From positions 248,001 to 312,000 of the forward strand of contig JADJYV010000013.1 in the NCBI GenBank assembly GCA_016719575.1: a stretch of 64,000 nt of DNA. The letters are read 5' to 3'. Shown here one piece after another: positions 1 through 8,175 of the stretch. The position numbers and the translations under genes were made by a program. The number at the start of each line of letters is the position of its first letter. The first letter of the stretch is position 1. Under the pieces are notes generated by a model. That model was not told the origin of the DNA. It ran no database searches and saw only the letters and a program-made list of their open reading frames with translations. This DNA is from Pseudobdellovibrionaceae bacterium (GTDB lineage: Bacteria; Bdellovibrionota; Bdellovibrionia; Bdellovibrionales; Bdellovibrionaceae).

Positions 1-837
1 GTAGCAGCTGCGCGAAGAGAGGCTTTAAAGCCAAGAGTTGAATCATTTAAAAGCAAAGTGGGAAGGGCTCCCCACTTGTCTGTCGTACTCGTTGGCGACG
101 ATCCTGCGAGCCGTGTGTATGTTCGTAACAAAGAAAAAGCCTGTCATAATACTGGCATTGATTCGAAAGTTTACAATCTTCCAGCGGATATTTCTCAGGA
201 GGCCTTAGATCAACAGATCGAAATATTAAACGCAGACACAACAGTCGACGGAATATTGGTACAATTACCAGTGCCAAAACATTTGAGCGTAGAGTCTATT
301 ATGAAAAAAATAAAGCCGGAGAAAGACGCAGATGGCCTGACTTACATGAATAGCGGCTTTCTCCTAGCTGGAAATGCAATTGTAAAGCCCTGTACACCTT
401 TAGGTATTATGCGAATTCTTGAGCATTACAAAATTAATGTAGAGGGGATGAAGGCCGTTGTGGTCGGACGCAGTCAAATCGTTGGTAAACCCATGACCTT
501 GTTGTTGAGTGATGCCAATGCGACAGTGACAATGTGCCATTCGAAAACAAAAGATTTAAAGAGTTATACTCTCAATGCGGACATTGTTGTTGTTGCAGCT
601 GGCAAGCGACGATTCTTAGGTCGGGGGGATTTTAAGGCGGGTTCGGTGGTGATAGATGTTGGCATGCATGGGTCTGGGGCCGGTGAACTTTGTGGAGATG
701 TTCGTTTTGAAGAGTTACTGGATGTCGCAGCAGCAATCACTCCAGTTCCTGGCGGGGTTGGTCCAATGACAATTTGTTCGTTGTTAGAGAACACGGTCCA
801 GTTGGCTGAACTTCGCGCGATAAATTATCAAAAATAA
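1..837 (+). CDS. folD: Methylenetetrahydrofolate dehydrogenase/cyclohydrolase FolD, 5' end outside window
   Basis: Bifunctional cytosolic enzyme of one-carbon metabolism that interconverts 5,10-methylene-, 5,10-methenyl- and 10-formyl-tetrahydrofolate with NADP. The reading frame is open from base 1, and the first residues visible (VAAARREALKPRVESF) match the helix that precedes the family block VVLVGDDPASRVYVRNKEKAC, so the true start lies upstream and the GTG at 58 is not the start. Later family blocks are GILVQLPVP, the KDADGLT segment, the Rossmann motif VVGRSQIVGKP and the C-terminal TPVPGGVGPMT. About 20 N-terminal residues are missing from view. The Rieske gene follows after 14 bp on the same strand. 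One-carbon metabolism is also served by the gcv genes near 38-44 kb. Identification is firm. Confidence 0.96.
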   Translation, partial: VAAARREALKPRVESFKSKVGRAPHLSVVLVGDDPASRVYVRNKEKACHNTGIDSKVYNLPADISQEALDQQIEILNADTTVDGILVQLPVPKHLSVESIMKKIKPEKDADGLTYMNSGFLLAGNAIVKPCTPLGIMRILEHYKINVEGMKAVVVGRSQIVGKPMTLLLSDANATVTMCHSKTKDLKSYTLNADIVVVAAGKRRFLGRGDFKAGSVVIDVGMHGSGAGELCGDVRFEELLDVAAAITPVPGGVGPMTICSLLENTVQLAELRAINYQK

Positions 838-851
838 ATTAGGAATTAGTT

Positions 852-1892
852 ATGAGTACAGAATTTTTACGTAATGTTTGGTATGTTGCTCTTCCAAGCC
901 AAGAACTAAAAAAGAATGCGATGCAGGCACGGACGATTTTGGAAGAGCCCATCGTTTTGTATCGTGACTCTGCGGGGAAAGTTTCTGCTCTGAAGGATAT
1001 TTGCCCTCACCGCGGGATTCCACTGAGTTATGGGCGGATTGTCAATGATCAGGTTGAATGTCCTTATCATGGTTGGAAGTTTAATCATGATGGAGTCTGT
1101 ACTGAAATTCCCTCGCTTTGCAAAGGGCAGGACTTGGATTCCACGAAAATCAAAGTGCGTAGCTATCCCGTTCAAGAGCAGCAGGGGTTGATATGGATTT
1201 TCATGGGAGATAGGGATTTTGACCCTCGCGAGGCTCCTCCTATTCCATTTATGAAAAACCTTCCGAAGGACGTTGAGCCTCGAATAACTGAAAAGTGTCT
1301 TTTTCCATGTCACATTGATCATGCAGTCATCGGATTGATGGATCCGGCCCATGGCCCCTATGTTCATAAAAGTTGGTTTTGGCGAAGTGAAAAGACGATG
1401 CACGAAAAACAAAAAAAGTTTGCACCCGTGAGCCACGGCTTTCAGATGGTGCGTCACCAGCCCTCTTCCAATTCGAAAGCTTATAAAATTCTTGGGGGAG
1501 TGCCAACCACAGAAATTACCTTTAGTCTGCCGTGTGTTCGAGTGGAGCATATTCAGGTCGGCCTAAGGAATTTTTATGCATTTACCGCCCTGACCCCGGT
1601 GAGTGAAAAGGAAACTATTATTCACCAAATGGCCTATTGGGATTTTCCTTGGTTGAGTTTGATCAAACCTGTTATCCGCAAATTTACAAAGATATTTTTG
1701 TATCAAGATATGGATGCGGTTTCGAAACAGCAAGATGGCTTAAGATATGACCCGAATCTAATGCTGATTAAGGATGCAGATACCCAGGCTAAATGGTATT
1801 ATGCTTTAAAGTCTGAGTGGCAGGCACACCTGCGAGAAAAGAGACCCTTCCATAATCCAGTGAAAGAAATTGAATTAAGATGGCGCAGTTAG
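852..1892 (+). CDS. Rieske 2Fe-2S ring-hydroxylating oxygenase, alpha-subunit type
   Basis: 346-residue non-haem iron oxygenase of the Rieske aromatic-ring-hydroxylating family (VanA/PaO-like); the substrate cannot be read. The Rieske centre is clear: C51-x-H53 and C70-x2-H73 (CPHRG and CPYHGWKF). The mononuclear iron site is represented by DPAHGPYVH (His167 and His172 as ligands), with a likely acidic third ligand in the later QDMDAV segment. The length suits a stand-alone monooxygenase rather than a large dioxygenase subunit, and no ferredoxin or reductase gene is adjacent. The start has a weak AGGA about 7 nt upstream. The stop overlaps the next gene by 13 bp, suggesting a transcription unit from folD to the methyltransferase. 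Family call is firm; physiological role is unknown. Confidence 0.88.
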   Translation: MSTEFLRNVWYVALPSQELKKNAMQARTILEEPIVLYRDSAGKVSALKDICPHRGIPLSYGRIVNDQVECPYHGWKFNHDGVCTEIPSLCKGQDLDSTKIKVRSYPVQEQQGLIWIFMGDRDFDPREAPPIPFMKNLPKDVEPRITEKCLFPCHIDHAVIGLMDPAHGPYVHKSWFWRSEKTMHEKQKKFAPVSHGFQMVRHQPSSNSKAYKILGGVPTTEITFSLPCVRVEHIQVGLRNFYAFTALTPVSEKETIIHQMAYWDFPWLSLIKPVIRKFTKIFLYQDMDAVSKQQDGLRYDPNLMLIKDADTQAKWYYALKSEWQAHLREKRPFHNPVKEIELRWRS

Positions 1893-2953
1893 CGTTCTTT
1901 GTTTTTTTGGTATTCCCTCTTCTCATTCAGGCAAAAAGTTTGAGTATTGAGTTCTATGGTGAGTCGACCCTTCCAAAAAAGACGACTGTAGACGGAGAGC
2001 TCGTGGGAGGCTTATCGGGCATTTTTTGGAATGGGAAGAGGTTATATTCTGTTTCGGATGACCGAGGTAAATATGGGAAACCGAGATTTTTCGAGTTTGA
2101 CCTTATAATAAAAAGCAGCACAGTGAAGTTGGAACCTCTTAAGGCGATCAAGCTTGAAGGAATCGATTCAAAGTGGCGTCTAGATCTAGAGGGAATTTCT
2201 TTATTACCTAATGGAGATTTTGTTTTTACATCCGAAGGCGATAACAATGTTAAACCGCGTGCGCTACCAAAAGTTTTTATCACAAATGCAAATGGAGCCT
2301 ATAAATCAGAGCTTTTAGTTCCAAGTAAATTTCTGCCAGATCTGTTAGGACAACAAAAAAAGGGAATTCAAAATAATCGTGGATTTGAAGGCCTGACTTC
2401 TTCGTCCGACGGTCAGAACATTTATATTATGAATGAATCTCCAATCATGGGAGACCAAAAAGCCAAAAACGACGCCCAGTGGTTGCGAATGATTCATTAT
2501 ATCAAAGAAGGGGATTCTTTTAAGATTCATGAAGAGTATGCTTACTTACTGGATCATCAGGATAAAACGGGTAAAGGTACGGAGGTTTTTCGCGGTCTCT
2601 CAGATGTTTTATATGTGGGAGACAGTAAGTTTATTACCTTAGAGCGAGGCGCTCGTTTAGGTTCGCAAGGAATTACATACGCCGCCTCAATTTATTTAGT
2701 AGATTTTTCTAAATCTAAAGATATTTCGACCATTGATAATCTATCCCTCAGCAATGCGGTCTCGGCTCCAAAAGAAAGGTTGATAGATTTCGAACAAACT
2801 TTGATCAATTTTAAAATAGAAAATTATGAGAGTCTCAGTTGGGGGCCGATTTTACCAGATGGTCGCCGAACTCTGCTTGTGCTCAGTGATAATAATTTTT
2901 CGAATCGAGAAAACACGCAGCTGTTAGTTTTTGCGGTGAAAGAGGTCGAGTAA
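1880..2953 (+). CDS. Exported phytase-like (esterase-like activity of phytase family) protein
   Basis: 357-residue protein with a signal peptide (MAQLAFFVFLVFPLLIQAKS), probably periplasmic. The segment GLSGIFWNGKRLYSVSDDRG, the later LEGISLLPNGDFVFTSEGD and the terminal LSWGPILPDGRRTLLVLSDNN are typical of the phytase-like beta-propeller family, whose members are often named after an esterase-like activity; the substrate is not established for most of them. The start overlaps the Rieske gene by 13 bp and the stop directly abuts the next start, so translation is likely coupled. No strong Shine-Dalgarno sequence is visible inside the overlap. Family assignment is by recognised motif pattern only. 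Confidence 0.72.
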   Translation: MAQLAFFVFLVFPLLIQAKSLSIEFYGESTLPKKTTVDGELVGGLSGIFWNGKRLYSVSDDRGKYGKPRFFEFDLIIKSSTVKLEPLKAIKLEGIDSKWRLDLEGISLLPNGDFVFTSEGDNNVKPRALPKVFITNANGAYKSELLVPSKFLPDLLGQQKKGIQNNRGFEGLTSSSDGQNIYIMNESPIMGDQKAKNDAQWLRMIHYIKEGDSFKIHEEYAYLLDHQDKTGKGTEVFRGLSDVLYVGDSKFITLERGARLGSQGITYAASIYLVDFSKSKDISTIDNLSLSNAVSAPKERLIDFEQTLINFKIENYESLSWGPILPDGRRTLLVLSDNNFSNRENTQLLVFAVKEVE

Positions 2954-4264
2954 ATGGTGATATGGAAACTACGGCAAGGAGCTGATAGACGTATTCGAAG
3001 TGGTCATCCATGGATTTTTTCAAACGAGCTTTCGACTTCGCCAAAGGGAATTGGTCAGGGTGCTTTTGTTGAGTTGCAGGATTACCGTGGGCAATTTTTA
3101 GCTCGCGGTTATGGCAATCCTCATTCGTTAATTGCTTTTCGTGCCGTGAGTTTTGATGTTAATGACCGAAATCCTTTGGGGTTTGAAGCGCTTGTAAAGA
3201 AAATAATTTCATCTTGGCGCTTGCGCCGCGAGACAGGTTTTCGAGGTAGTTTTCGTTTGTGTTTTGGGGAATCAGATTTTTTACCGGGCTTGGTACTTGA
3301 TTATTATTTGGTAGAACAAAATGGAATTAAGGGGCAAGTTTTTGCGGCTCAGTTTGTGACCGCGGGGCTTGATTTGGCTCTGAAAAGCTCAGAAGACTTT
3401 TTTAAACTCCTTTCGAAGTGGGCCAAAGAGCAGGGGCTTTCTGAGTATGATTGGGAACAGACGGCCGTAGTTATTCGAAATGATGTTAATATTCGCAAAC
3501 TGGAGGGTCTAGAGGTTGTCAGCCCGCTTACGCTTAAATTAATTTCTGGGATGGATTTACATCAAATCGATATCTTGCTCAACTCCTCTTCCGATGAGGG
3601 TATCGTTCGGATGAGATGTGATTTGGCTGAGGGACAAAAAACGGGATTCTTTTTAGATCAGACGCAGAATATTTTTCAGGCCGTACAGATATTTAGAAAC
3701 TGGGCTAGGTCCCACCCTGAGTTAAAAGGCCAAGTTATAAAAATTCTTGATCTATGTTGTTATGTTGGTCATTGGGCAACGCAGATATCTCGAGCTTTAA
3801 AGGCTGAAGGCTTCGACGTAGAGGTTCATTTAGTTGACGTTTCAAATTCAGCTTTAGCATTTGCAAAAACGAATACGGAACGTGAAGGAGCAACAGCTGT
3901 TGTTCATAAGATTGATGTTCTTGAGGGGCTAGATTGTTTTCAAAGTCGTACTTTTGATATTATTATTGCGGATCCACCTGCCTTCATAAAGTCAAAAAAA
4001 GATATTCCGACGGGAACTCATGCCTATATGAAGATGAACAGTCAGGCGTTTCGATTGATAAAAAAGAACCGTTTTGTCGTTTCATGTTCTTGTTCGGGAC
4101 TTCTTGAAGAGAGTGAATTTAAGGAGGCCGTTCGAAAAGCTATTCAGCGAAATGGCTGGCAGGCACGAAATCTCACCCGCGGTGGCCACGCAGCTGATCA
4201 CCCGACGATTCTTCAGTTTCCTGAGGGGTTTTATTTAAAAATGGTAACTCATTATACTGATTAA
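2954..4264 (+). CDS. PUA-domain class I SAM-dependent rRNA methyltransferase (RlmI/RlmK-like)
   Basis: 436-residue predicted rRNA methyltransferase. The N-terminus has the PUA-type RNA-binding start GADRRIRSGHPWIFSNEL. Then comes the RlmI-like middle and a Rossmann SAM-binding motif ILDLCCYVGHWATQ (the family usually has LDLFCYTGGFS). The motif IV loop is ADPPAFIKSKKDI and a Cys-rich VSCSCSGLL sits where m5C methyltransferases of the COG1092 group have their conserved cysteines. The ATG follows the preceding TAA with no gap. It may modify 23S rRNA, but the target base cannot be assigned; the altered glycine-rich motif is worth noting. Convergent with the coiled-coil gene that ends at 4285. 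Confidence 0.85.
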   Translation: MVIWKLRQGADRRIRSGHPWIFSNELSTSPKGIGQGAFVELQDYRGQFLARGYGNPHSLIAFRAVSFDVNDRNPLGFEALVKKIISSWRLRRETGFRGSFRLCFGESDFLPGLVLDYYLVEQNGIKGQVFAAQFVTAGLDLALKSSEDFFKLLSKWAKEQGLSEYDWEQTAVVIRNDVNIRKLEGLEVVSPLTLKLISGMDLHQIDILLNSSSDEGIVRMRCDLAEGQKTGFFLDQTQNIFQAVQIFRNWARSHPELKGQVIKILDLCCYVGHWATQISRALKAEGFDVEVHLVDVSNSALAFAKTNTEREGATAVVHKIDVLEGLDCFQSRTFDIIIADPPAFIKSKKDIPTGTHAYMKMNSQAFRLIKKNRFVVSCSCSGLLEESEFKEAVRKAIQRNGWQARNLTRGGHAADHPTILQFPEGFYLKMVTHYTD

Positions 4265-4284
4265 GACGGCCCTCGACGGGGCCT

Positions 4285-5277
4285 CTAAGTTGTTGGAGCC
4301 GCCGTCTGATGTATATTGTTTTGGGCAATGTTTGCGGCCTGAAGAGCTTGGGTTTGCTGATGATAGTAATTCAACTTGGTAACATAGTCTTTCAAGGTGA
4401 TGTTTTCCTGATTCAAAACACTGACTTGAGCTAGCGCTTTTTGTAGGTGACTATAATAATCCGCGGCTTCGCTGTGTTTTTTGTCCAGAGCGAGTTTCAT
4501 TTCGATAATTTTGGATTCAGCAACAGTCATTAAGTTTTTTAAAACATCGCCTTGTTGAATGGCTGAATCCTCAACTGCATTAAGTGAGGACGACATTTTT
4601 TCGAATTCTTGGGTTAGCGTAAGGATCTGCTGATCTTTTTCATCAATCATGCCGTTAAGTTCTTCAATCGAGAAAAGCATTTCGGCTTTTTCTTTATTAA
4701 GTCCTTCAATGGTGCCATTGAGCTGCTGTTCCTTTTCGGTCCAGAGGTTTTGTTCTCTTTGCATTGCGGCCTTGGCTTTGGCCATTTCCATTGTGATTTC
4801 ATCTTTTAAAACTTGAGTTAGCTCAAGGTCTCGTTGGAGACTTCTGTTCTTATCAATCAGAGAGTTGCTGAATTTTTTTTCTTCAGTTTGAATTGCCATT
4901 GCCCGGGCTTTGAGTCCTTGAATCTCAAGTTGTAGTTGAAGGCACAATTCGAGAGACTTTGCGAGATCGGCGCTGAGTTTTGAATTCATCATCCGCTCAT
5001 GATTAAGCTGTTCGGTGATTTGTCGGAGCTGTGCGGTAATTTCATTTTGCGAAAAATTCACATTTTCGAGACTTTTAATCTTTTCTAAAAGTTCTTCATT
5101 GGTGCCTTGCATATCAGATTGGAAACGCTTGAGTTGCCCCTGCATACGCTCCATTTTTTGCTGTTGAGATGGAGTCTCTTCAGTTGGTAATCCATCCTGG
5201 TAGCGCTGGCTTAACTCATTCAGCTTATTACTAATCTCATCAAATAATTTTTCGTGTTCTGGTACTGGACTCGTCAT
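4285..5277 (-). CDS. Long coiled-coil protein of unknown function
   Basis: About 330 residues, almost entirely charged and glutamine-rich heptad-type sequence (for example LKSLENVNFSQNEITAQL and LAKSLELCLQLQLEIQGLK), so an extended coiled coil is expected. The last 30 residues are polar and rich in Gln, Ala and Asn. No signal peptide or membrane segment is seen, so it is probably cytoplasmic. The frame could begin at a GTG at 5298, but the ATG at 5277 (MTSPVPEHEKLF) is the better start; neither has a clear ribosome site. It is divergent from the SLBB gene, with a short shared upstream region. No enzymatic motif is recognisable; structural or scaffolding roles are only a guess. Confidence 0.7.
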   Translation of the reverse strand: MTSPVPEHEKLFDEISNKLNELSQRYQDGLPTEETPSQQQKMERMQGQLKRFQSDMQGTNEELLEKIKSLENVNFSQNEITAQLRQITEQLNHERMMNSKLSADLAKSLELCLQLQLEIQGLKARAMAIQTEEKKFSNSLIDKNRSLQRDLELTQVLKDEITMEMAKAKAAMQREQNLWTEKEQQLNGTIEGLNKEKAEMLFSIEELNGMIDEKDQQILTLTQEFEKMSSSLNAVEDSAIQQGDVLKNLMTVAESKIIEMKLALDKKHSEAADYYSHLQKALAQVSVLNQENITLKDYVTKLNYYHQQTQALQAANIAQNNIHQTAAPTT

Positions 5278-5405
5278 AGGTATAAATTTAGCTGGCACAT
5301 CCAGAGTCCGTCACCAAAATCTTCACTTCTCGACAGAGGTCGAGGGGACTATATTGATCCCGGTTCGAATTTGTTGGATAGGGAACATTCCAGGAGGAAA
5401 ATATT

Positions 5406-5972
5406 TTGGTTTTTAAGAGGGCCGCTAGGTTTTATATCTGCATTGTATTTTTATTGAGTCGGAATTGTATTGCGGGGGCCTCCTTAGTCGACTTGGCATC
5501 CGCTGGAGATGTAAAAATGCCTCAACAGGCGTCGGAGTACATTTTTAGGTCTTCTCCAAAAGAAGCACTCATTTCTGTGCAACTTTTGGGGTCAGTTCAA
5601 AAGCCAGGCATTTACTATGTGCCGATGAATACGGATCTGCTTAAATTGTTAACATTGGCGGGCGGAAACACCTCCGACGGAGACTTATCTAATGTGATGG
5701 TTCGAAAGACTGAGCCTGAGAAGTGGGCGAATTTTACCTCCAGAGCACTTGATGAACATCGAGGCACCTATAGTGTGGATGTCAATGAGCTTATTCGCTA
5801 TGGGGGAGCTGGGGTTTTAAAAGTGGCCCATGATGATCTTGTGTACGTGCCCGTACGCGAGTCCTTTGTCAATACAGAGGTGTCGAAAACAGTGACGGTG
5901 GCTTCCGTTGCGATGAGCATCGTTTTAACGGGCCTACTTATTGGTAAATACAGCCACGATAAACAAGAATGA
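5406..5972 (+). CDS. Exported SLBB-domain protein, polysaccharide-export-like
   Basis: 188-residue protein starting at TTG, with a perfect AGGAGG at 5392-5397 eight bases upstream deciding the start. A signal peptide (FYICIVFLLSRNCIAGAS) is followed by an SLBB-type domain around residues 55-95 (VQLLGSVQKPGIYYVPMNT, then LLTLAGGNTSDGDLSN), as in the beta-grasp repeats of Wza-type capsule export proteins. The C-terminus has one predicted membrane helix (VASVAMSIVLTGLLIG). It lacks the full polysaccharide-export domain, so it is a small relative rather than a complete Wza. Its stop overlaps the O-antigen-ligase-like gene by the ATGA arrangement, supporting a shared role in surface polysaccharide assembly. 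Confidence 0.75.
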   Translation: MVFKRAARFYICIVFLLSRNCIAGASLVDLASAGDVKMPQQASEYIFRSSPKEALISVQLLGSVQKPGIYYVPMNTDLLKLLTLAGGNTSDGDLSNVMVRKTEPEKWANFTSRALDEHRGTYSVDVNELIRYGGAGVLKVAHDDLVYVPVRESFVNTEVSKTVTVASVAMSIVLTGLLIGKYSHDKQE

Positions 5973-7258
5973 GGTTCTTAGCACTCTGCTTACTATTTTT
6001 GATTTTTATTTCGAAAATATCATTTTCTTTTTTGGCGATACCGTCTCAAATTTCGATGTTGGTATTTCAGTATGGTTTGCATCCCTACTTAAATATAATC
6101 CTAAATTTTGTAATCGGATTGCCAATAATGTATTTTGTTTTAGGTAATAGTTCTCGCATTAAAAAAATGAGACCATCCTATCGATCGATGCTTTTTTTGC
6201 TAATGATGGGATTTTTTCTTGAGACCCTATTGCAAGGAATTTTTACGGAAGAAAATCGCCGAGGATTTTTTTCCTGGGCGGCACTTGCTTCAACTGGTTG
6301 GCTGATTTTAATTTTTGGCGTTTTTATTCCTTCATTTTTAAATTTGAAAACCATGCTGCATTTTATTAGTCATTGGTCATTAGCCTTAGTGGGAATATCT
6401 TTAGGGATGTGGCTGTTGTATCCCGAACTTGTATTTAAAGGAGGGCGCTATGTCGGCGTCTTTAAGCATATTCCTCACATGGTGACCTGCGCCACCTTGG
6501 GAGTTGTGTTTACATTAGGGCGCTTGTCTGAAGTGACAAGTGGCTTCAAGAGATTACTTTTATTGATGGGAATCGGTCTTAGTTTTTTTTCACTTGTGTT
6601 GACAGGAACACGCTCGGCTCTTTTGGCCGCTCTTTTTGCCGTTATGTTGTGGGTATTGAAATTGCCTTCTTGTAGGCCGGCTATTTCGTATTTTAAGTAC
6701 TCGTTACTTTTATTTTTTGCCGTCGTTTTGCTGTTGTTCGGTAAGTCAATGGGCTCGTACGCTTACGGTATTGCAACAGGAAAGCAGGCGCTCTTCGAGC
6801 GAGAAGCTCAGGATGGTGTTGCAAGTCGCTTCCTTGAAATTGAAAGAGGGTGGGGCTATTTTCAAACAAGCCCTTGGATTGGGAGGGGGCTGCTTGCAAA
6901 GTTTTCAGGTAATGAGGGTCTCGATGTCAGGAGTTACAATTCATTTAAGGACCCCCATAATATTTTTGTATCAGCAGGAGTCGTTGGGGGGTGGCCATTT
7001 ATTTGGTGGACGGGGATTTTTTTGGTTCTATTGATGGGCTTTGCGATCAAGGCGCTAACTTCAGAAAATGCAGGGCTTCATGTCATGGCGATTTACATTT
7101 TAGTCCAAATTCCGATTCTAGTTATCTACCACTGGCATTTGTCCCTCGGGGGGATGGCTGATCGGATTTATTGGCTGGTGTTTGGTTATTTGGCCCTCGC
7201 CTCCGAGAGCCATTCAAATGAATCTCGCGATTTTTCATCCGCCACTGGAAGACTTTAG
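5969..7258 (+). CDS. O-antigen ligase / Wzy-like polytopic membrane protein
   Basis: 429 residues with roughly 10-12 hydrophobic membrane segments. A large loop near residues 265-320 ends in the family-typical DPHNIFVSAGVVGGWPF, which resembles the NxxL/H-containing periplasmic loop of the O-antigen ligase and polymerase (Wzy_C) family. It is expected in the inner membrane, joining or polymerising surface glycans on the periplasmic side; ligase and polymerase cannot be told apart from sequence alone. Translation is coupled to the SLBB gene through a 4-bp overlap. The 3' end overlaps the convergent small membrane protein gene by 137 bp. Confidence 0.8.
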   Translation: MRFLALCLLFLIFISKISFSFLAIPSQISMLVFQYGLHPYLNIILNFVIGLPIMYFVLGNSSRIKKMRPSYRSMLFLLMMGFFLETLLQGIFTEENRRGFFSWAALASTGWLILIFGVFIPSFLNLKTMLHFISHWSLALVGISLGMWLLYPELVFKGGRYVGVFKHIPHMVTCATLGVVFTLGRLSEVTSGFKRLLLLMGIGLSFFSLVLTGTRSALLAALFAVMLWVLKLPSCRPAISYFKYSLLLFFAVVLLLFGKSMGSYAYGIATGKQALFEREAQDGVASRFLEIERGWGYFQTSPWIGRGLLAKFSGNEGLDVRSYNSFKDPHNIFVSAGVVGGWPFIWWTGIFLVLLMGFAIKALTSENAGLHVMAIYILVQIPILVIYHWHLSLGGMADRIYWLVFGYLALASESHSNESRDFSSATGRL

Positions 7259-7568
7259 TGGCGCAAAAGAGTAGAAGCACTCCGCTAGCAACTGCGATTT
7301 TTGACGAGTAGTGAAAGGCAATCGCGTAGACCCCAATCGCAAAATATAAGAACGGGAGACTTTCATAGAAAAGATAATCGAGTCTCGATTGGCGGTTTTT
7401 ATAGCGCATTCTCATAACTACGAGCCCGCAAATTATAAGAATAAATGCAGCGTTAATAACAAATAGATTTGGGCTGTCGGCGGCGAGAGTGTATGAACCT
7501 AGGGCTAAATAGACAAAGGGGCGAGATTCATAAATGAAATTGTCCCAACCTCTTAGTTTTAGTTCCAT
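7122..7568 (-). CDS. Small membrane protein of unknown function
   Basis: 148 residues with two similar halves. FIYESRPFVYLALGSYTLA and, later, LFYESLPFLYFAIGVYAIA look like an internal duplication, each followed by a second hydrophobic helix, giving about four membrane segments. The C-terminal 45 residues are basic and hydrophilic and lie antisense to the end of the ligase gene, so the true functional part is probably residues 1-105. It begins 3 bp after the stop of the 174-residue gene upstream, so the two are probably one transcript. No family recognised. Confidence 0.6.
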   Translation of the reverse strand: MELKLRGWDNFIYESRPFVYLALGSYTLAADSPNLFVINAAFILIICGLVVMRMRYKNRQSRLDYLFYESLPFLYFAIGVYAIAFHYSSKIAVASGVLLLFCATKVFQWRMKNREIHLNGSRRRGPNNQTPANKSDQPSPRGTNASGR

Positions 7569-7571
7569 AAA

Positions 7572-8096
7572 TTATTTTGAACTTTCGCGAATGAATTGAG
7601 TGAGGTAGTGCCGAACCATGTATTCGATCTTTATAGTTTGACCTTTGTAAGTCCAAAGAAGCTCTTCAAAGGCAGCCCAACGAGCTTCAATAATATTTTC
7701 TTCCATCATATTGGCGTTGGCATTCGATGCCGCAGAAGTGTCTGTCGTGACTCCGGGAGTTGGGATATAATTTGTACCTATAAAGTTGAAACGTACGCTG
7801 ATTTGGCCTGGTGCTTTGAGAGAAAAAATCATTTTAAAGCCATTTCGAAAAAGCATGAAGTCAGCATGAGTTTTTGCGATCCCGTATATTTTAATGCGGC
7901 CAAGCGCTGAAGACTTAAGGTCATTGAAGGAAGTCGAAGCATCAACGAATTCAGTTTTTAGAGCGAGCAAAAATTGGATAGACTCTGTAACCAGAACGCG
8001 CTCTGGGTCGAATCCAAAACTCATATCTACAAGACCAGACTCCTCCATTTGCTGTTCGGATTTTACAAGATCTTTAATCCAGTTAATTTTTTCCAT
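7572..8096 (-). CDS. Conserved-looking hypothetical protein
   Basis: 174-residue soluble protein without signal peptide or membrane segment. It opens with an acidic helix (EKINWIKDLVKSEQQMEE) and has a beta-rich middle (ALGRIKIYGIAKTHADFMLF, then SVRFNFIG) and a C-terminal helix-strand part with several tryptophans and tyrosines. The start has a GGAGGG ribosome site about 3 nt upstream on the minus strand, which is a good start signal. It precedes a small membrane protein gene by 3 bp. No domain is recognised and no function is proposed. Confidence 0.65.
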   Translation of the reverse strand: MEKINWIKDLVKSEQQMEESGLVDMSFGFDPERVLVTESIQFLLALKTEFVDASTSFNDLKSSALGRIKIYGIAKTHADFMLFRNGFKMIFSLKAPGQISVRFNFIGTNYIPTPGVTTDTSAASNANANMMEENIIEARWAAFEELLWTYKGQTIKIEYMVRHYLTQFIRESSK

Positions 8097-8175
8097 CGGC
8101 CCTCCAAATGATGCACGTTACCATTGTTTGCGGTCGCCTGGATTTTTGTCAAGAGCTCCGTTTAAACGTGCTGCG

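Noticed and set aside
5254..5457. 67-codon plus-strand frame upstream of the SLBB gene
   Set aside because: It covers the AGGAGG ribosome site of the SLBB gene and is rich in Arg/Asp without any pattern; the TTG-started SLBB frame fits far better.
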